In this document: positions 24,501 through 35,909 of the stretch, piece by piece | How the letters are laid out: every line of letters begins with the position of its first letter | Position numbering within the stretch: the stretch's first letter is position 1 | Source of the DNA: Paragyromitra xinjiangensis | Lineage: Eukaryota; Ascomycota; Pezizomycetes; Pezizales; Discinaceae | Assembly: GCA_038503065.1 (NCBI GenBank) | Contig: JBCAMK010000005.1 | Span: 186,001-250,000, forward strand | Direction: 5' to 3' | DNA length: 64,000 bases | Program-made: the position numbers and the translations under genes | Notes under the pieces: model-generated | Database searches by the model: none | Told to the model about the DNA's origin: nothing | What the model saw: only the letters and a program-made list of their open reading frames with translations

Positions 24501-26408
24501 CTGCCCCGAAACCCCTACCATTGTTGGACAAGTTAATTTCTCTTTTTCCATCAACTCTTTCTTCTTCCCCCGGTTACGATGCGAGACATTTGGCATGCAC
24601 AACGATTGCAGGTTTCCATCTATCCTCCCAACAGCTTCGCCCTCTAGATTTTTTGCAAACTGGCCTAATATTGAGGTTTCTGTTGACGGCTCAGCTTTGG
24701 CTACTTCCGAGTCAGTCTCTGGTCGACACAGCCCCATCCCGGCGGACACTATGAAGTCAGTCGCGAGGCTTACTACTGCGGCGACTGGATTTTGGAAGAA
24801 GGATCTGCTTGCTAATCGTGGTGAGTCCTGTTTACTGCTTGGAGTAACATTTGGTATTTGGTCAGAGGTTGCTGGGGTAGTTTGGGTAGGGTCCTTGTTA
24901 GACATGGGATGGATCAACTCTTGTCCGACACTCGGTCCGATTTCAGTGGGAGAATCTTCCTCTGTTGTCATACCTACGCTTTCGATTTCGTAGGCTTTTT
25001 CTGCCTCTACGTCTGCTTCTGGGCGACGGTTAGACATTCTCGACACTTCCCCCTGGTCGGCTAGCGTTAGCGCCATGTCATTAGCCATTATTGAAGGTGG
25101 CCATTGGTAAACGGAGCTTGGCACTTTTATTTCTCTATTTGCGCTCTCAACCGTTCGAACATATTGTTTCAAACATTGAAGAAATCGTCTGGTGTTTCCC
25201 ACGAGTGTGGAATCCATCCATGGAGGTGCCGTGGTAGCCTGAAGTAGATGCTGTTCCGAGTATTGACATATAACGAAGGTCTCAGCGGCCATCCCCGAGG
25301 TAAAGCTAAGAGTATGCCACAAATAACCGCGGCAAATGGTGTTATAGTCTTTCAATCGCATTAAGGACGCCAACCAGTTCTTTTGGAGACGGTCCGAGTT
25401 TGGGTTAGGACTCTGTTTCCTCATTCCTATATCTTCCTCCAAATATCGGGTCAACGAAGTTTCATTCAAGGTTGGAAATCCACTTCCTGGGAATTCAGCT
25501 GCCGTGCGTCTCTGAAGTAATCGCCGCCGGAAGTTTAAATCCATAAGGTCCATCTGAGCGTTAGAAACAGAACTAATGAGAAGCTTCCCCTTTGGGCTTG
25601 TTAAGTTCCTACCCTTATACTCCGAGAACAGCTTACTCTCGAGTCGTTTAATTCGCTTCTTCGTCTGTGAGATTGTATCGTCTAGAGATAATATCAAACG
25701 ATCAGCGAAGTAGATGTTGTTAAGTTGAAGTCGCCAATTCCCCCATCTTTCAGTCAGTTGACCAATATCCTTACGAAAATAGTCCCACAGCTGAAAATTC
25801 TTCAACTCGGCATTTTTCGTGGCGGCATTTTTCGTAGCGGCACTTTTCGCGTCGGCACTTTTCGCGTCGGCATTTTTTGCGTCGGCATCCCTTGCGGCGG
25901 CAGCTTCCGCCTTGGCATTTTCTGCTTCGGTGTACAACTTCTGAAACTTAGTCATCCAGGTTGCGATTTCCTCGATTTCCTCAAGGCCTGCGGCCGCATA
26001 TGCTTCGGTTATCGATTGCATCATAGACTCCGGAAAATCGCGTTCACCACACAGCTCCATTTCCCGCTGGGCAAGTAACATTAGTAGAGTTGATTGGGCG
26101 GTCCACATTGCCCAAACCTGTAACCCCATTTGCTCAAGATGGCCGGCTATCTCAGCCATAGCAGAATCGTTCTTGGAAGGTTCCTTACTTCTCTTCAATC
26201 TAAACCACTCTGCCCTCAAAGAAATGCATTTCGTAGCGGTTCGAAAGTATGCCTGTTGTACCGCCTGTCGGGTGGATGATTCAAAGCTCGGTAGCATGCA
26301 AATAGTGGCGTTATTCTCAGCCGGGGCAATGTAAGCCCAATGCCTCTTCCATCTAACGCTATTTTCATAAACGAAAAAGTTGACTACCGAAACAGATGGC
26401 TCATCCAT
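21525..26408 (-). CDS. large hypothetical protein, C-terminal membrane segment, four exons
   Basis: Exon 1 (26408-22960) is an unbroken 3.4-kb frame. I extend it by exons 22866-22650, 22583-22239 and 22169-21525, with introns of 93, 66 and 69 nt, giving 1551 aa. Intron 1 is GTATTG..CAG with a TTACTAAC branch site, and the later introns fit in phase. Without splicing the protein stops after exon 1 (1151 aa). Residues 1-460 look folded and helical; about residues 165-200 are an Ala-Asp-Ala-Lys repeat; 480-1150 are low-complexity and Lys/Ser/Pro-rich, with a short Gln run; 1190-1210 (LLWALNIPSLLFLMIFWYSL) resemble a transmembrane helix; the tail is Pro-rich. I recognise no domain and assign no function. 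Confidence 0.68.
25806..25916 (-). repeat. in-gene Ala-Asp-Ala-Lys repeat
   Basis: Tandem 12-18-nt units encode runs such as DAKNADAKSADAKSAATKN inside the large gene; probably a charged helix of variable length. Confidence 0.7.
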
Positions 26409-28492
26409 GTCTTTGTAGTTGATAGATCAATCGGTACCTATCACGTGTTCTATTTCTAGCCAGCAGTTTCAAGCTACGTGTTGCAACTTATTAACCACTT
26501 TACTAGCTGTAATTGACAAGAGATGACTGAAGGTTCGTTTTCGATGCGTATGAAATGGACCTTGTTCGGAGAAAATCCGAAGCCTTTCCGTCACTAGCGA
26601 GGTAAACTTACGGTTCTCTGGCTGCTGAACTTAATAAGATGCGTAAAAGATACGTGGAGTGGGCTTTCTTTTGTGATGCAATTAACCGCCGGAAGGATCC
26701 TGAAACAAAGTACCGAGAGCTCTGTTCGAACACTAGTGTTTGGATACCTGAGATAGTAATTAGGGGCTATTAGCGAGGCGGTTAGTGTTTGCGAACAATT
26801 TCATAGTTGGAGACATACGGAATATTGATATGCGTGATTGATAATCGAGCGGTTTGTCCCCAAAAGGAAACGTGTTTGGTTGTGAGATTTAGAGATGGAT
26901 TTGAAGTAAGGGTTTAGGAGATGGATGACTTTTATGTGATTGGTTTTAGCTTAGATTTCAGCCTCCCAATTTGGGCGCGTGATGTAAATATAGCTCGCAA
27001 GACGCCAATATAGCCTAAACATGCGACAATTCCCCTTTTTGAGACGGGGGGCGCTAGGCGGGTCTGATTTAGTAGACCAAGCTTTTCCACGCATCAAATG
27101 GTACTGCTCCTGCATCTTCGGCAGCTTTTGGCTTGGTGACAAGTACATGTACATGTAGTTTTGCTTCGAGATGAGTGAGATGTAAACTAGCATCTTGAGT
27201 AGACGGGTGATCGATTATTTCAACGAGATATTTTAAAGCCAGTATCTTTCTCTTGTCTAGATGAGAGGCTTCGGAGGGAATAAATAAGGTATGTCAGCGC
27301 ATCATGAAATATCACTCACGTCTCGAAACGCTCGAGTGATCGCCTGTGAATCAGCCTTCTGGGTTAGGGCAGTAATGTTGATCTTGTAGTAAAAATAGCT
27401 GTAACTAATCCTTGCTGACGACAGCTGAGACAGAGGGTGTGGGTTGTCAATTTCAACTGTGTAAGACACTGGAAACTTAGTTTTTCTCGCAGGCTAGGTG
27501 CAAATCAAGGATAGCTGAGCGATTCGGGTCCGCCGAGATTTTAGGGAGTTTTTGTTCAGGGCGTTTTACGTTGCTAGTTCTTTGATTTGCCATACTTGGG
27601 TTTGGACTTCACGTGGAGAATGGGGGGAAGTGGGTACATGTAGTTAATGGCGATACATGACCATTTGATCTCGAACTTTAAGTTGAGTGAACATCTGCCT
27701 AACTGCATGTACCCTGACTTGCAAGTCTGTTCATAGGCATATCTACAACTCCTGCTTTCAGAGCCACAATGTATTTCCTAGGTAAGCCATCGGAGCTGCA
27801 TGAATTGGCATAGCACGAGATGTAATTTCTGGCAGGGGAGTTATTCTCTAGTATACATTATGGTGATTTAAACAAGAGTTGGCTTAAAGTGTTGCTGGTT
27901 CCGCCTTGGAACTAGCGAAGAGTACTGACGTGATAGGAACACCTTTGTAAAAACTTCACTCATCATCATGAAGTCGTGAGGGAGATTCGTCTTTAACGAC
28001 CACCGCTGTAATGGCGTTTTTTGGCCTCACAGGACCGGTGACCAGAGATAATTTGTGATATTTAAGAATGGCGTCTAAGTTACCCGGAGCCATACTTTAA
28101 GAAAGATATAATTTGTTTAATTCCATAGCTTCCATACACGCGACTAGTGCGATAGAGATGATTACATAGAAACCTACGCCTCACCCGATTGATCAGGTTC
28201 GTTCCGCTATTTAACGAGACCTTATCATGAATTTTCCTGCCTCTTTGTCCTAGACCGTCGAGACGTTTTGGTAACCCAAAAAGTAGTCATAATCCGCCTG
28301 GGACTAATTCTACATGATCTTGTCATCATTTGTCGATGTTTGTTTCGTCTTCTTGAAGCTGTTTTTCCTGCTGAACTCGGAATTAGGCTTAGTAGAACCC
28401 AGTTTACGTTTATGAGAAGCACTGGGGCCGGCGATCGTTGATTCCCCACTTATAGTCAGGTGATCGATAGTGGTTGGTGGTTAGCAATTATA
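26409..28492. other. intergenic
   Basis: About 2.1 kb with no supportable gene; it contains three TACATGTA sites (two overlapping at 27144-27157, one at 27635-27642). Confidence 0.5.
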
Positions 28493-28666
28493 CAGTTGAC
28501 TCTCTCTATAAGGGTTCGGGTTATAAGGATAGTCGCCTTATAAGGATATGTGTTCAGGTCCTGGCAGGGATTATTTTGGATGTACTGGGCCTTTCCTATA
28601 AGAATATCTGCCCTATAAAGATATGGAATTGAAGTAACTTCATATCTTTATAGAGCGATTGTGCTG
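28493..28666. mobile_element. 174-bp pogo-like MITE
   Basis: The ends are imperfect inverted repeats: left CAGTTGACTCTCTCTATAAG, right (reverse complement) CAGCACAATCGCTCTATAAA. TA dinucleotides flank both ends (28491-28492 and 28667-28668). The interior repeats TATAAGGATA-like units. CAGTTGACTCTC ends are seen in fungal pogo-class elements. No open frame. Confidence 0.5.
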
Positions 28667-28687
28667 TAGTTACCATATTGGTTTATC

Positions 28688-30215
28688 TTAGATGGACGGA
28701 TGATCTAAGCCTGAAAATCGAACGGTTTTCGACCCGGCCATGGTAAATAGTTCTTTGTCTTTGTCTTTAGCTCCTCGGGTAGTCGCTTTGTGAGTGCTAG
28801 GGATAATATATTTGGTTTCGAACTTCGCAGATGTATTAATTTTGGGCTGCTCCTCACTTGAGCATTCAGATCCTCTCGTGTTTGTGGGATGGCTCTTCAT
28901 CGACGCGGAAGTTTGATACTTTGTTGCTGTCTTGGTGCTATTCCCTGTAGCCTCGTTCTTTTCTTTCGAGTTGTTACCGGTAGTAATAATCTTCTCGTTG
29001 AAAAGCAACTCAATTTCATTCATAGCTTGCTGGGCCTGGGCAGTAGTTTTGGAATTTTTCCTAGCTGCCTTTGCAGGCGCAGTAGCCTTTGTCACGGATA
29101 AGTTTCTTCTGCTAACCTGGGGCCTTCGTTTTCGCGCCCCTGGGTTGCGTACCCATGGGATACCGTTTGATCGGAGCGTGCAACCCGTCTGGGTTAGCCT
29201 CAGTGACACGGGAGATTTTCTGCCCTTCTGACTCACTCCTCGTGGGGTAACGCTCAATAGTACCATCTGAGTCAGCCTCGGTGGCCAAGGAAGTTTCGTT
29301 TCTCTTCCCGTGGCTTCTCGTGAAACAACGTGCATCAGCACTGGCCAATGTGGCTAAACCAGTTTCTGTGGCCAGCAAGGCTTCCCGTATTGCTACTTAA
29401 TTCTTCCAGGGATAACGCGTGATGGTAGTATTAAACGCGTCCTGGTCAGCCTCCGCAGCCACAGTAGTTTCTTATCACTTCGACTTGCCTCTGATTGGGT
29501 GACGTGTACTTGTGGGATCAAACGCGCTTGTTTCGACCCGCGTGACTAGGGAGGTTGCTTTTTGCTTTCCCTTTGCTCCTTGTGGGGTAACGCGTAATAG
29601 CGATGTCTGAACCATCCGAGTCAGCATCTTCAGTACTCATCGCGGAAGATGTAGCTTCGGTCGGCTTGAGCAAAGTCGTACTCTGCTACTCCAATGGGCC
29701 AACAACAAGTAATCCCAGCCCGCTTGACGGAAGCAACTTTGCGTGCGACAAAGTCTGCCTTTGTTGATAACATTGCACGCCGCGGCATCTCCGGTACAGC
29801 AGAGACTTCGCACATTCCGCTCGGATTATTTTCTTGGAGTGTTCGAAGAATGGATCCGATGGTCCTGTAATCACCCTGCGTAAAAGCACCGAAAGAGCTT
29901 AAAGCACCACCCCACATGCTTCGTCCTGGCGATATATACTTTCAACCCCTCAGCGATGTGTTGGATTTTATCAAGCCTATCATTTGTCGTTGCAGCATCC
30001 AACTGATACACTCATCCACCAAAAGCTCAAGTCCTCGTACACCATACACTGTAACGAGTTGAGGGATTGTGTGTCGGTACACTTGCTTGCCCCAAGAGTT
30101 GTGGCAGTCCCAATATTTCGTGACACCTGTGAGACGTCTAGATAGGTACCAAAGCTCTTTGCATCTTTCATTAGCTTCTTTAAAGATCGGATGGACTTGT
30201 TTGATACCTTAATGG
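28688..30215 (-). pseudogene. decayed paralogue of the gene at 31153-32554
   Basis: From about 30208 downward a frame reads HPIFKEANERCKELWYLSRR, GLELLVDECISWMLQRQM, hits a TGA near 29944, and resumes as MWGGALSSFGAFTQGDYRTI and VAEYDFAQADRSYIFRDEY. This parallels the neighbour (RDTFILADKVCNRLMNLAR, IEDLVEEVTCWMLQRGD, VKEYCDRNGYFVRPEFAT). Where the neighbour has its GTGAGTAC donor, this copy has ATGAGTAC and then a stop. Downstream lie at least five degenerate units of the form TEADSDG..I.RYPTR..G.K in shifting frames, then a 130-aa basic tail ending at 28688. I read it as a pseudogene; a gene with unusual introns is the alternative. Confidence 0.6.
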
Positions 30216-30366
30216 TGCAGCATAGGCGTTAATCCTGTAGGAGTTTAGGTACGTGCATAAGTAGGGTCAAAAGTATGCATCTCTTGGCTACTTAGCAACA
30301 AGGCTCTTGTTGAAGATAGGAGAAGCGGACGCGTCCTGTGTTTGACTAGAGATATTATGAATAGCA

Positions 30367-30774
30367 TTATTTGGAAACTCCGTTGTAGCCATGATGTAGG
30401 ATTGGATAAATCACTTGGGATTTTGGAGGAGGGATGACAATGTGCTGAAGTTTTGAAGGGGTGATAAGGAATGGATGAAAATGTGAGTATGAGGGAAATG
30501 CAGGGTTTTCATACGAATAAGTGGTATTGCCAAGAAGCCTTTCTACGACTCCTCCTATAAATAATCTTGGCGTTTCAAGAGTTGAATGTAATGGTGGTGA
30601 ATAGTAAATGCTGTCTGATTTATAGAGGTTTTGAAGGATGATTAGGGCTTCGTGGCTAATAAATGGCTTTTGATAACCAAAGTTTGAGCGAAAGCGGAAT
30701 ACCTTGTCCGGCAATTGGTTCTTGATCAGCCTCCTGTAAGGAGCGAGATTGTGGTCATGGTATATTTCCGTCAT
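30367..30774 (-). CDS. hypothetical 135-aa ORF upstream of the decayed gene
   Basis: ATG-initiated frame beginning MTEIYHDHNLAPYRRLI, without recognisable domains; Pro/Tyr/His-rich in its second half. It could be a 5' exon of the decayed gene below it or a chance frame. Confidence 0.28.
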   Translation of the reverse strand: MTEIYHDHNLAPYRRLIKNQLPDKVFRFRSNFGYQKPFISHEALIILQNLYKSDSIYYSPPLHSTLETPRLFIGGVVERLLGNTTYSYENPAFPSYSHFHPFLITPSKLQHIVIPPPKSQVIYPILHHGYNGVSK

Positions 30775-31152
30775 CCTGGAGATATGGGAATAGTTACCAC
30801 GTGACTATAAGAGATCCAATTTGGTGTTGCTAGTTCTAAGCCCGATGAAGTTAAGTCTCAAATATCAATTTTCGTTTCTGGATTTATTGTTCACATTAAT
30901 TTTAATCAAAATTTCGACTCAAAAACTTTGAGTACTCATTACAAAAATCAGGCATGTTGCAAGGGTTTTACGGGACTTAGGCATAATACACGAGTTTGAT
31001 ATGAAAAAATAACATGACTTTCGATATCCTACCCAACAGGAAATTTCAATAGCTGAAACTCAGCTGATTTTTCAATCGTGGCTGTAATCAGGTTGGATAT
31101 TAGACCTAATTTCCTCGCAAATACACACCCATATGAGATCTTTGAACATAGT

Positions 31153-32554
31153 TTAGTTATCCGTTTTTCTCTTCTTGGCACACTGCTGGGGTGCATCGAG
31201 CGCATCCCCCTCCAGCTCATGTTTCGAGCGTTTTGTAACGTCAGAAGATGGATCAGTGGAAGTGCCCGGCGCAGCTGCTTCTTATCGGGTATTCATCAGC
31301 ATTTTTTTTCATCTCAGACGTTGAAACTTATGAAGAGCATAAAATAATCCATTGGTTTTGAGGTAGTCAACGATTAGAAGTGGGAATTTGTATCTTACCT
31401 TCAACCATGTCAGCTGCCATCCCAATCGCCGAGGTAACATCTACAGAGTCCCCATCACTACCACAGAGAGAGACACCATCATCCCACTGTCCGCCAACAG
31501 CGAGAGACGAATTACCGACTAGCCCGGGGATCTGCGAAAACGGAAGACTTGGTTGGTCGCGCCGGCTGCGAGACTGAGAACCGATGCTCCCAGTCCCTCT
31601 AGCTCCAAGGCCACGAGAGTTTATCGGCCAATGGTAGTCGTTTAGTGCATCGCGGAAGGCGGCTGACCGGCCTGGCGTAGCGAAGATGCTTGTGCTTTGA
31701 TTGGGGTTCGTCCAAGCTTCGGTTTTGACTGTATATGTGCCAGCCGCGCGCACCTGCACAGAGTGGGTGCCATCTCTATTCAGTTTCATTCGCGTGAAGG
31801 AGGATTCGGTTCCAGTATTTTCATTAATGCCCTAATAATGTCTCAGTCAATACCTGCTTGTTTACTAGCGAAAACCATACTAAGGTTTGAAGAAACATCT
31901 TAGGTTCATGTTTGTACTCACGGTAGCGAATTCGGGCCGGACGAAGTATCCATTCCGATCGCAATATTCCTTAACGGACGGCAGGCGATGACGCCAAGGT
32001 TTTTCGCCTTCGTCATCAACCTCCCTCTCGGCATTACGCTGCTCGAATCCGCTAAGGATTGAGTCGGCACGCCTGCGATCAAATGCATCGAGAGCCCTCA
32101 AGAGGGACATCTGGTCGTTCTCCATTCCTAGCATCTCCTTAATCAGTCGATTGAGACGCCTAGCGATCGGCTGGATCTGGCGAAGGTCTTTGTAAGTGTG
32201 ACCAGCGCAGTCTCCGCGTTGAAGCATCCAACACGTGACTTCCTCGACCAAATCTTCGATCCTCTCAATACTCTGGACCTTCAAGATGCGAGAGGTCGGT
32301 CCGGAGGAAACATATCCGCCGAAGACAGTCTTGCGATGGGTGGGGCTTGCGACATCTTCACAGTATCTCGCCAGGTTCATCAACCTATTGCACACCTTGT
32401 CTGCGAGGATGAAAGTGTCGCGTATCTTGAAGAGCGGGCTGGTACGGATGTGGGATTTGAGGTTAGAAATGAGACGAGCCCGAGCGAAAGTAAGCTGCAT
32501 CAAGGACATTTCCTTATGCACGTCAGGCCATTGAATAGCGAACAAAGAGCTCAT
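31153..32554 (-). CDS. hypothetical helical protein with basic NLS-like tail, three exons
   Basis: Exons 32554-31922, 31831-31399 and 31280-31153, with introns of 90 nt (GTGAGT..TTAG) and 118 nt (GTAAGA..ATAAG), give 397 aa. Residues 1-200 are mostly helical (LISNLKSHIRTSPLFK, VEEVTCWMLQRGD, QPIARRLNRLIKEMLG); the middle is Gly/Ser-rich; the last exon ends QQCAKKRKTDN, a good monopartite nuclear-localisation candidate. The ATG at 32554 is chosen because upstream codons in frame lack an ATG. The decayed paralogue at 28688-30215 supports the exon 1 reading frame. Family unknown to me. Confidence 0.75.
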
Positions 32555-33531
32555 TGCTTCTTTTCCGGAGGGAGTTTTCAAAGAACTACTACGGTTCGCT
32601 AGGAAAGATTGGTGGGAGAAGAAATGGGAGAAGAAGTGATCGGGGCTTTACGAGATGATAGGACAGAAGACGGTTGAAAGAAGTGAAGAGATTTTTGATG
32701 ATGGGTATGAAGGTTGCGAATGGAAGGAGAGACGATGATGGGGGAGTGATGAGCAGGTTATAGATATATAGCAAACGCGTGAAGGAAGTTTAAGGTACCA
32801 CCGCAGGGACCACTGGCCACACAAAGTGACTGCACGAGTAGGATAGAGGTAGGGCTTAGGGTCTAGGCCATCCAGACTCCGAAAAAAAACAGCTCTTGTT
32901 GCGGGGGCATGTTCGTTGGACTATTGGCAGTAGTAGTTCTTTACCTGAACTAAATGATAAACCCACATACCAGATTTGCGAAATAGTGATTTATGTAATG
33001 TACCGAAAAAGTGCTAGACTAATCAAATGAGAATCGTATGTCACAATTCCTTAGTTTTAGCCATTGGAAATATGTAGATTATAAGACAAAAAGCACGTGT
33101 ACCGAGGAATGAAAACAGAGAGCTTAAGCCTGAAGATGGGACTGCATAGTACTGAGACTAGAATCCAACGTGCTTAAGACTCTTTTCAATCTACGAATGT
33201 GTAGTACAGATCTTAAAGCTGCGATATCGATAGTTCTGGTTTAGCAACATTTACGCATCTTTGCAAACTCTGGGCCTACAGGCCCAACCTAGGTTGCTAA
33301 GGAAACAACGCGTTACCTAGTTTGGAATTCTAACCCAAGGTAATCTTTCTTTACGCCTATAAGTCACGACCATCCTCATTCCCCTCATACACCAACACCG
33401 CCCGTACGAATTCGTTCAACCCAACATTAAGCGTTTAAAAAGCACCATCCGATTTACTTACATTTTCTCCTTCAGCAAACTTAGGCTTCAAGTATTACGG
33501 GACAAATCGTTTGACAAGTTTTGTATCCATA
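32555..33531. other. divergent promoter region
   Basis: Spacer between the minus-strand gene at 32554 and the plus-strand gene at 33532. A TATA-like TATATATC run near 32758-32770 could serve the minus-strand gene. No other feature. Confidence 0.4.
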
Positions 33532-35909
33532 ATGTCTTCAAAATTTACTATCCTGACACCACGAATCGCTCTGTCAGATATCTTTTCACCGACTGACGTT
33601 AGCCCAAAGGCCGAAATCGGCAATATGCATTGTCACACCAAATATAAAACCTCTCTATCCGAAATCCAACTTTCTTTTGAGGGATTAGGAGACACTGTCT
33701 TGGGAGAAGATAGCGAACGCTATATTAGATTCAATCTTAGTATCATAATTAATCAGCTTGGCTGGGAAGGGACAAAGAAGATCATGCTCAGATACGGGGA
33801 TAGTATTGGGAAATTGGTACGAGGAACTCGGTGTTCGATGAATGAAACAACGCTGACGTCGGAGAAACAGGCATTGGGATATTATGGAGATAGTTCTCAG
33901 TGGAAGAAAATTCAAGCTACCTTAGAGGAGAAAGTAAGTCTCACTCTTGACCTTTTACAGCGGACGAATAGATTGCGATGAATTCTGACAAGCGATGATA
34001 GGGTTTTACCGTATGCGATATGTCGCTAAGCGGGAATAACATTTGTATTCACCTCGCTCCTAGAGTAGTAATCCTCCGCTCTGAAAAAATTGACAAGACC
34101 TTGCGATGTTCTAATAAGGGCTTGCAGGAGAGAGTTCAGCAGGCGTACCATCGACAGGAAGGATCCATACAAAGCAAACAAAATCTACTTGGCATAACTT
34201 CACCGATGAGCCATGTTAAAGCGGTCATCGAACACTTCAATTCTTTGGAACAAAGTGGGACACAGAATTCCAATTGCTCAAAGACATCATTACTCACTAC
34301 GCATATTGGCACGCCCAAAATGAGTTTTCACCCTCATTCCGACAGATTGGTCGATGAAACGCCAGCAAACTCTCCTGATCATCACTTTCAGCTTCATCAA
34401 GAATCTACTTCCGGGCAGAAAAAATCCCCTGCAGAAGCGACGAAACGCTCACTTCAAGATGAACAGGGACCTGTTCCACACAACTTTTGTAACATGGAGC
34501 CTATGTCAGTTGGCAATATCGCCCTAAGTGCCGAAAGCCCAACGCAGCAGACGCAGCAGCACCATATGAACTGGAAGCAAGAACTTCGGTTAATACGTGG
34601 GTTTCTCAGGCTCCACAACACGGAGGGAGAAGGGTCCTTTGGCGAAGCTGATTCAGTGGACCCCTTTGGCACCCAAGATGCAAGAATGCTTTCGAAAGCT
34701 CTTCAGACCGCAGAAAATCTTGCGCTTCGAGTTGAACTAGGTGTTAAAGGAGGAAAAATTGGAACGAGTGTTATTGAACCACCTGGATTTCAAAATAAGG
34801 GTAAGGTGACTAAGATGTCGCTGGAGGAATCGAGGTTGACGAACGCTCTTGGTACCCCGTTGCGGACAAAATTGAATCCGCACGCTGCTCTGGTTGCAGA
34901 ACAGACACTCTCTTCTCCCTCTTCTCCTCACTATCTGCACCAGCATCTACCAACATTGTCCTCCACCAGCAAGAGAACAACGAAGTTTATCAATACAAAG
35001 ACGCGCCCGTCTATTTTTATGTCCGTAGATACAGCTGAATCCTCCACCAAAACGGGACATACAAATTGTTCCCCTGCTGCAGTTATCCGTCCCTCCAATG
35101 CTGGGTCTAAACTTTCCTCTAAACCCTCACCAGCCCAAACGCAACAAGTGTTGGCACCTGAGAGCTCTCCAGCCCAGAGATCTCTGTTCCGGCTACTTGC
35201 TCAGCCTCCAAGAAGGAAGCCACCAACTGCGTCTACGAATAAGCCGACACAACAATCGACTCCTCCGACACGCAGTGAGATAACGCTTTCGTCGGATAAA
35301 GCACAAACCACTCTTGAGGTTAGGGCGAGACCAGGCCCAAGGCATTCCCCGAAACCCAAGCCTAAACCAGCTTGTGCTATGAAAGACCATCAAGGAAAGG
35401 CCGAGCATGCCGGAAAGAGTTCTCTAGTCTCCGCGAAGAATACCTCCAGTTCCGTTCCCATCGCAACAGCTACCCACCACGCTCCACCGAAACCTCAGCC
35501 ACTTTGCGAACTAGGATTGTCTCGGATGAACGTTCAGATGTCACCTATTGCTGCACCCGCATCGTCGATGCTCAAATCGAGTAGGATCCCTAGGCCTGCG
35601 TGGCCGGTTCCACAGCAGAGAAACGGGGCCACCCTCCATAACAGTGGGCCTGATGAGAAGCGTATGGTGGGCTCATCTAGTCTTCGGGCTAGGAGCCAAA
35701 TCAAGGAGCCCAGAGAGTGTCAAGAGAGACCGAATAAACCTCGTTCGCCGTATACTACGAAAAAAATCGGATCTAAGCCTATGTCAGGCCCGAAGGGAAA
35801 CAGCACAGTCCCCAGGCGAAGCGGACCACTTGCCGAACGGTATTTCCTAGGAGAAACTCGAGCCTCGGAAGGTGGTACTCGGCAGAGGTGGTTAACGCAC
35901 CAGGCTTGA
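33532..35909 (+). CDS. unrecognised paralogous family, member A
   Basis: Preferred exons are 33532-33816, 33871-33933, 33934-34001 as intron, then 34002-34064 and 34119-35909, giving 733 aa. Introns 1 (33817-33870) and 3 (34065-34118) are each 54 nt, in frame and free of stops, so a naive call would read through them. I infer them because they make exons 2 and 3 exactly 63 nt, as in members B and C. The 68-nt intron 2 (GTAAGT, CTGAC branch) is firm. Exon 2 carries LGYYGDSSQWKKI; exon 3 reads GFTVCDMSLSGNN. Exon 1 ends in a helix (IIINQLGWEG..IMLRYGDSIGKL). Exon 4 is about 596 residues, disordered, rich in Ser/Pro/Lys. It sits in tandem with member B. Function unknown. Confidence 0.73.
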
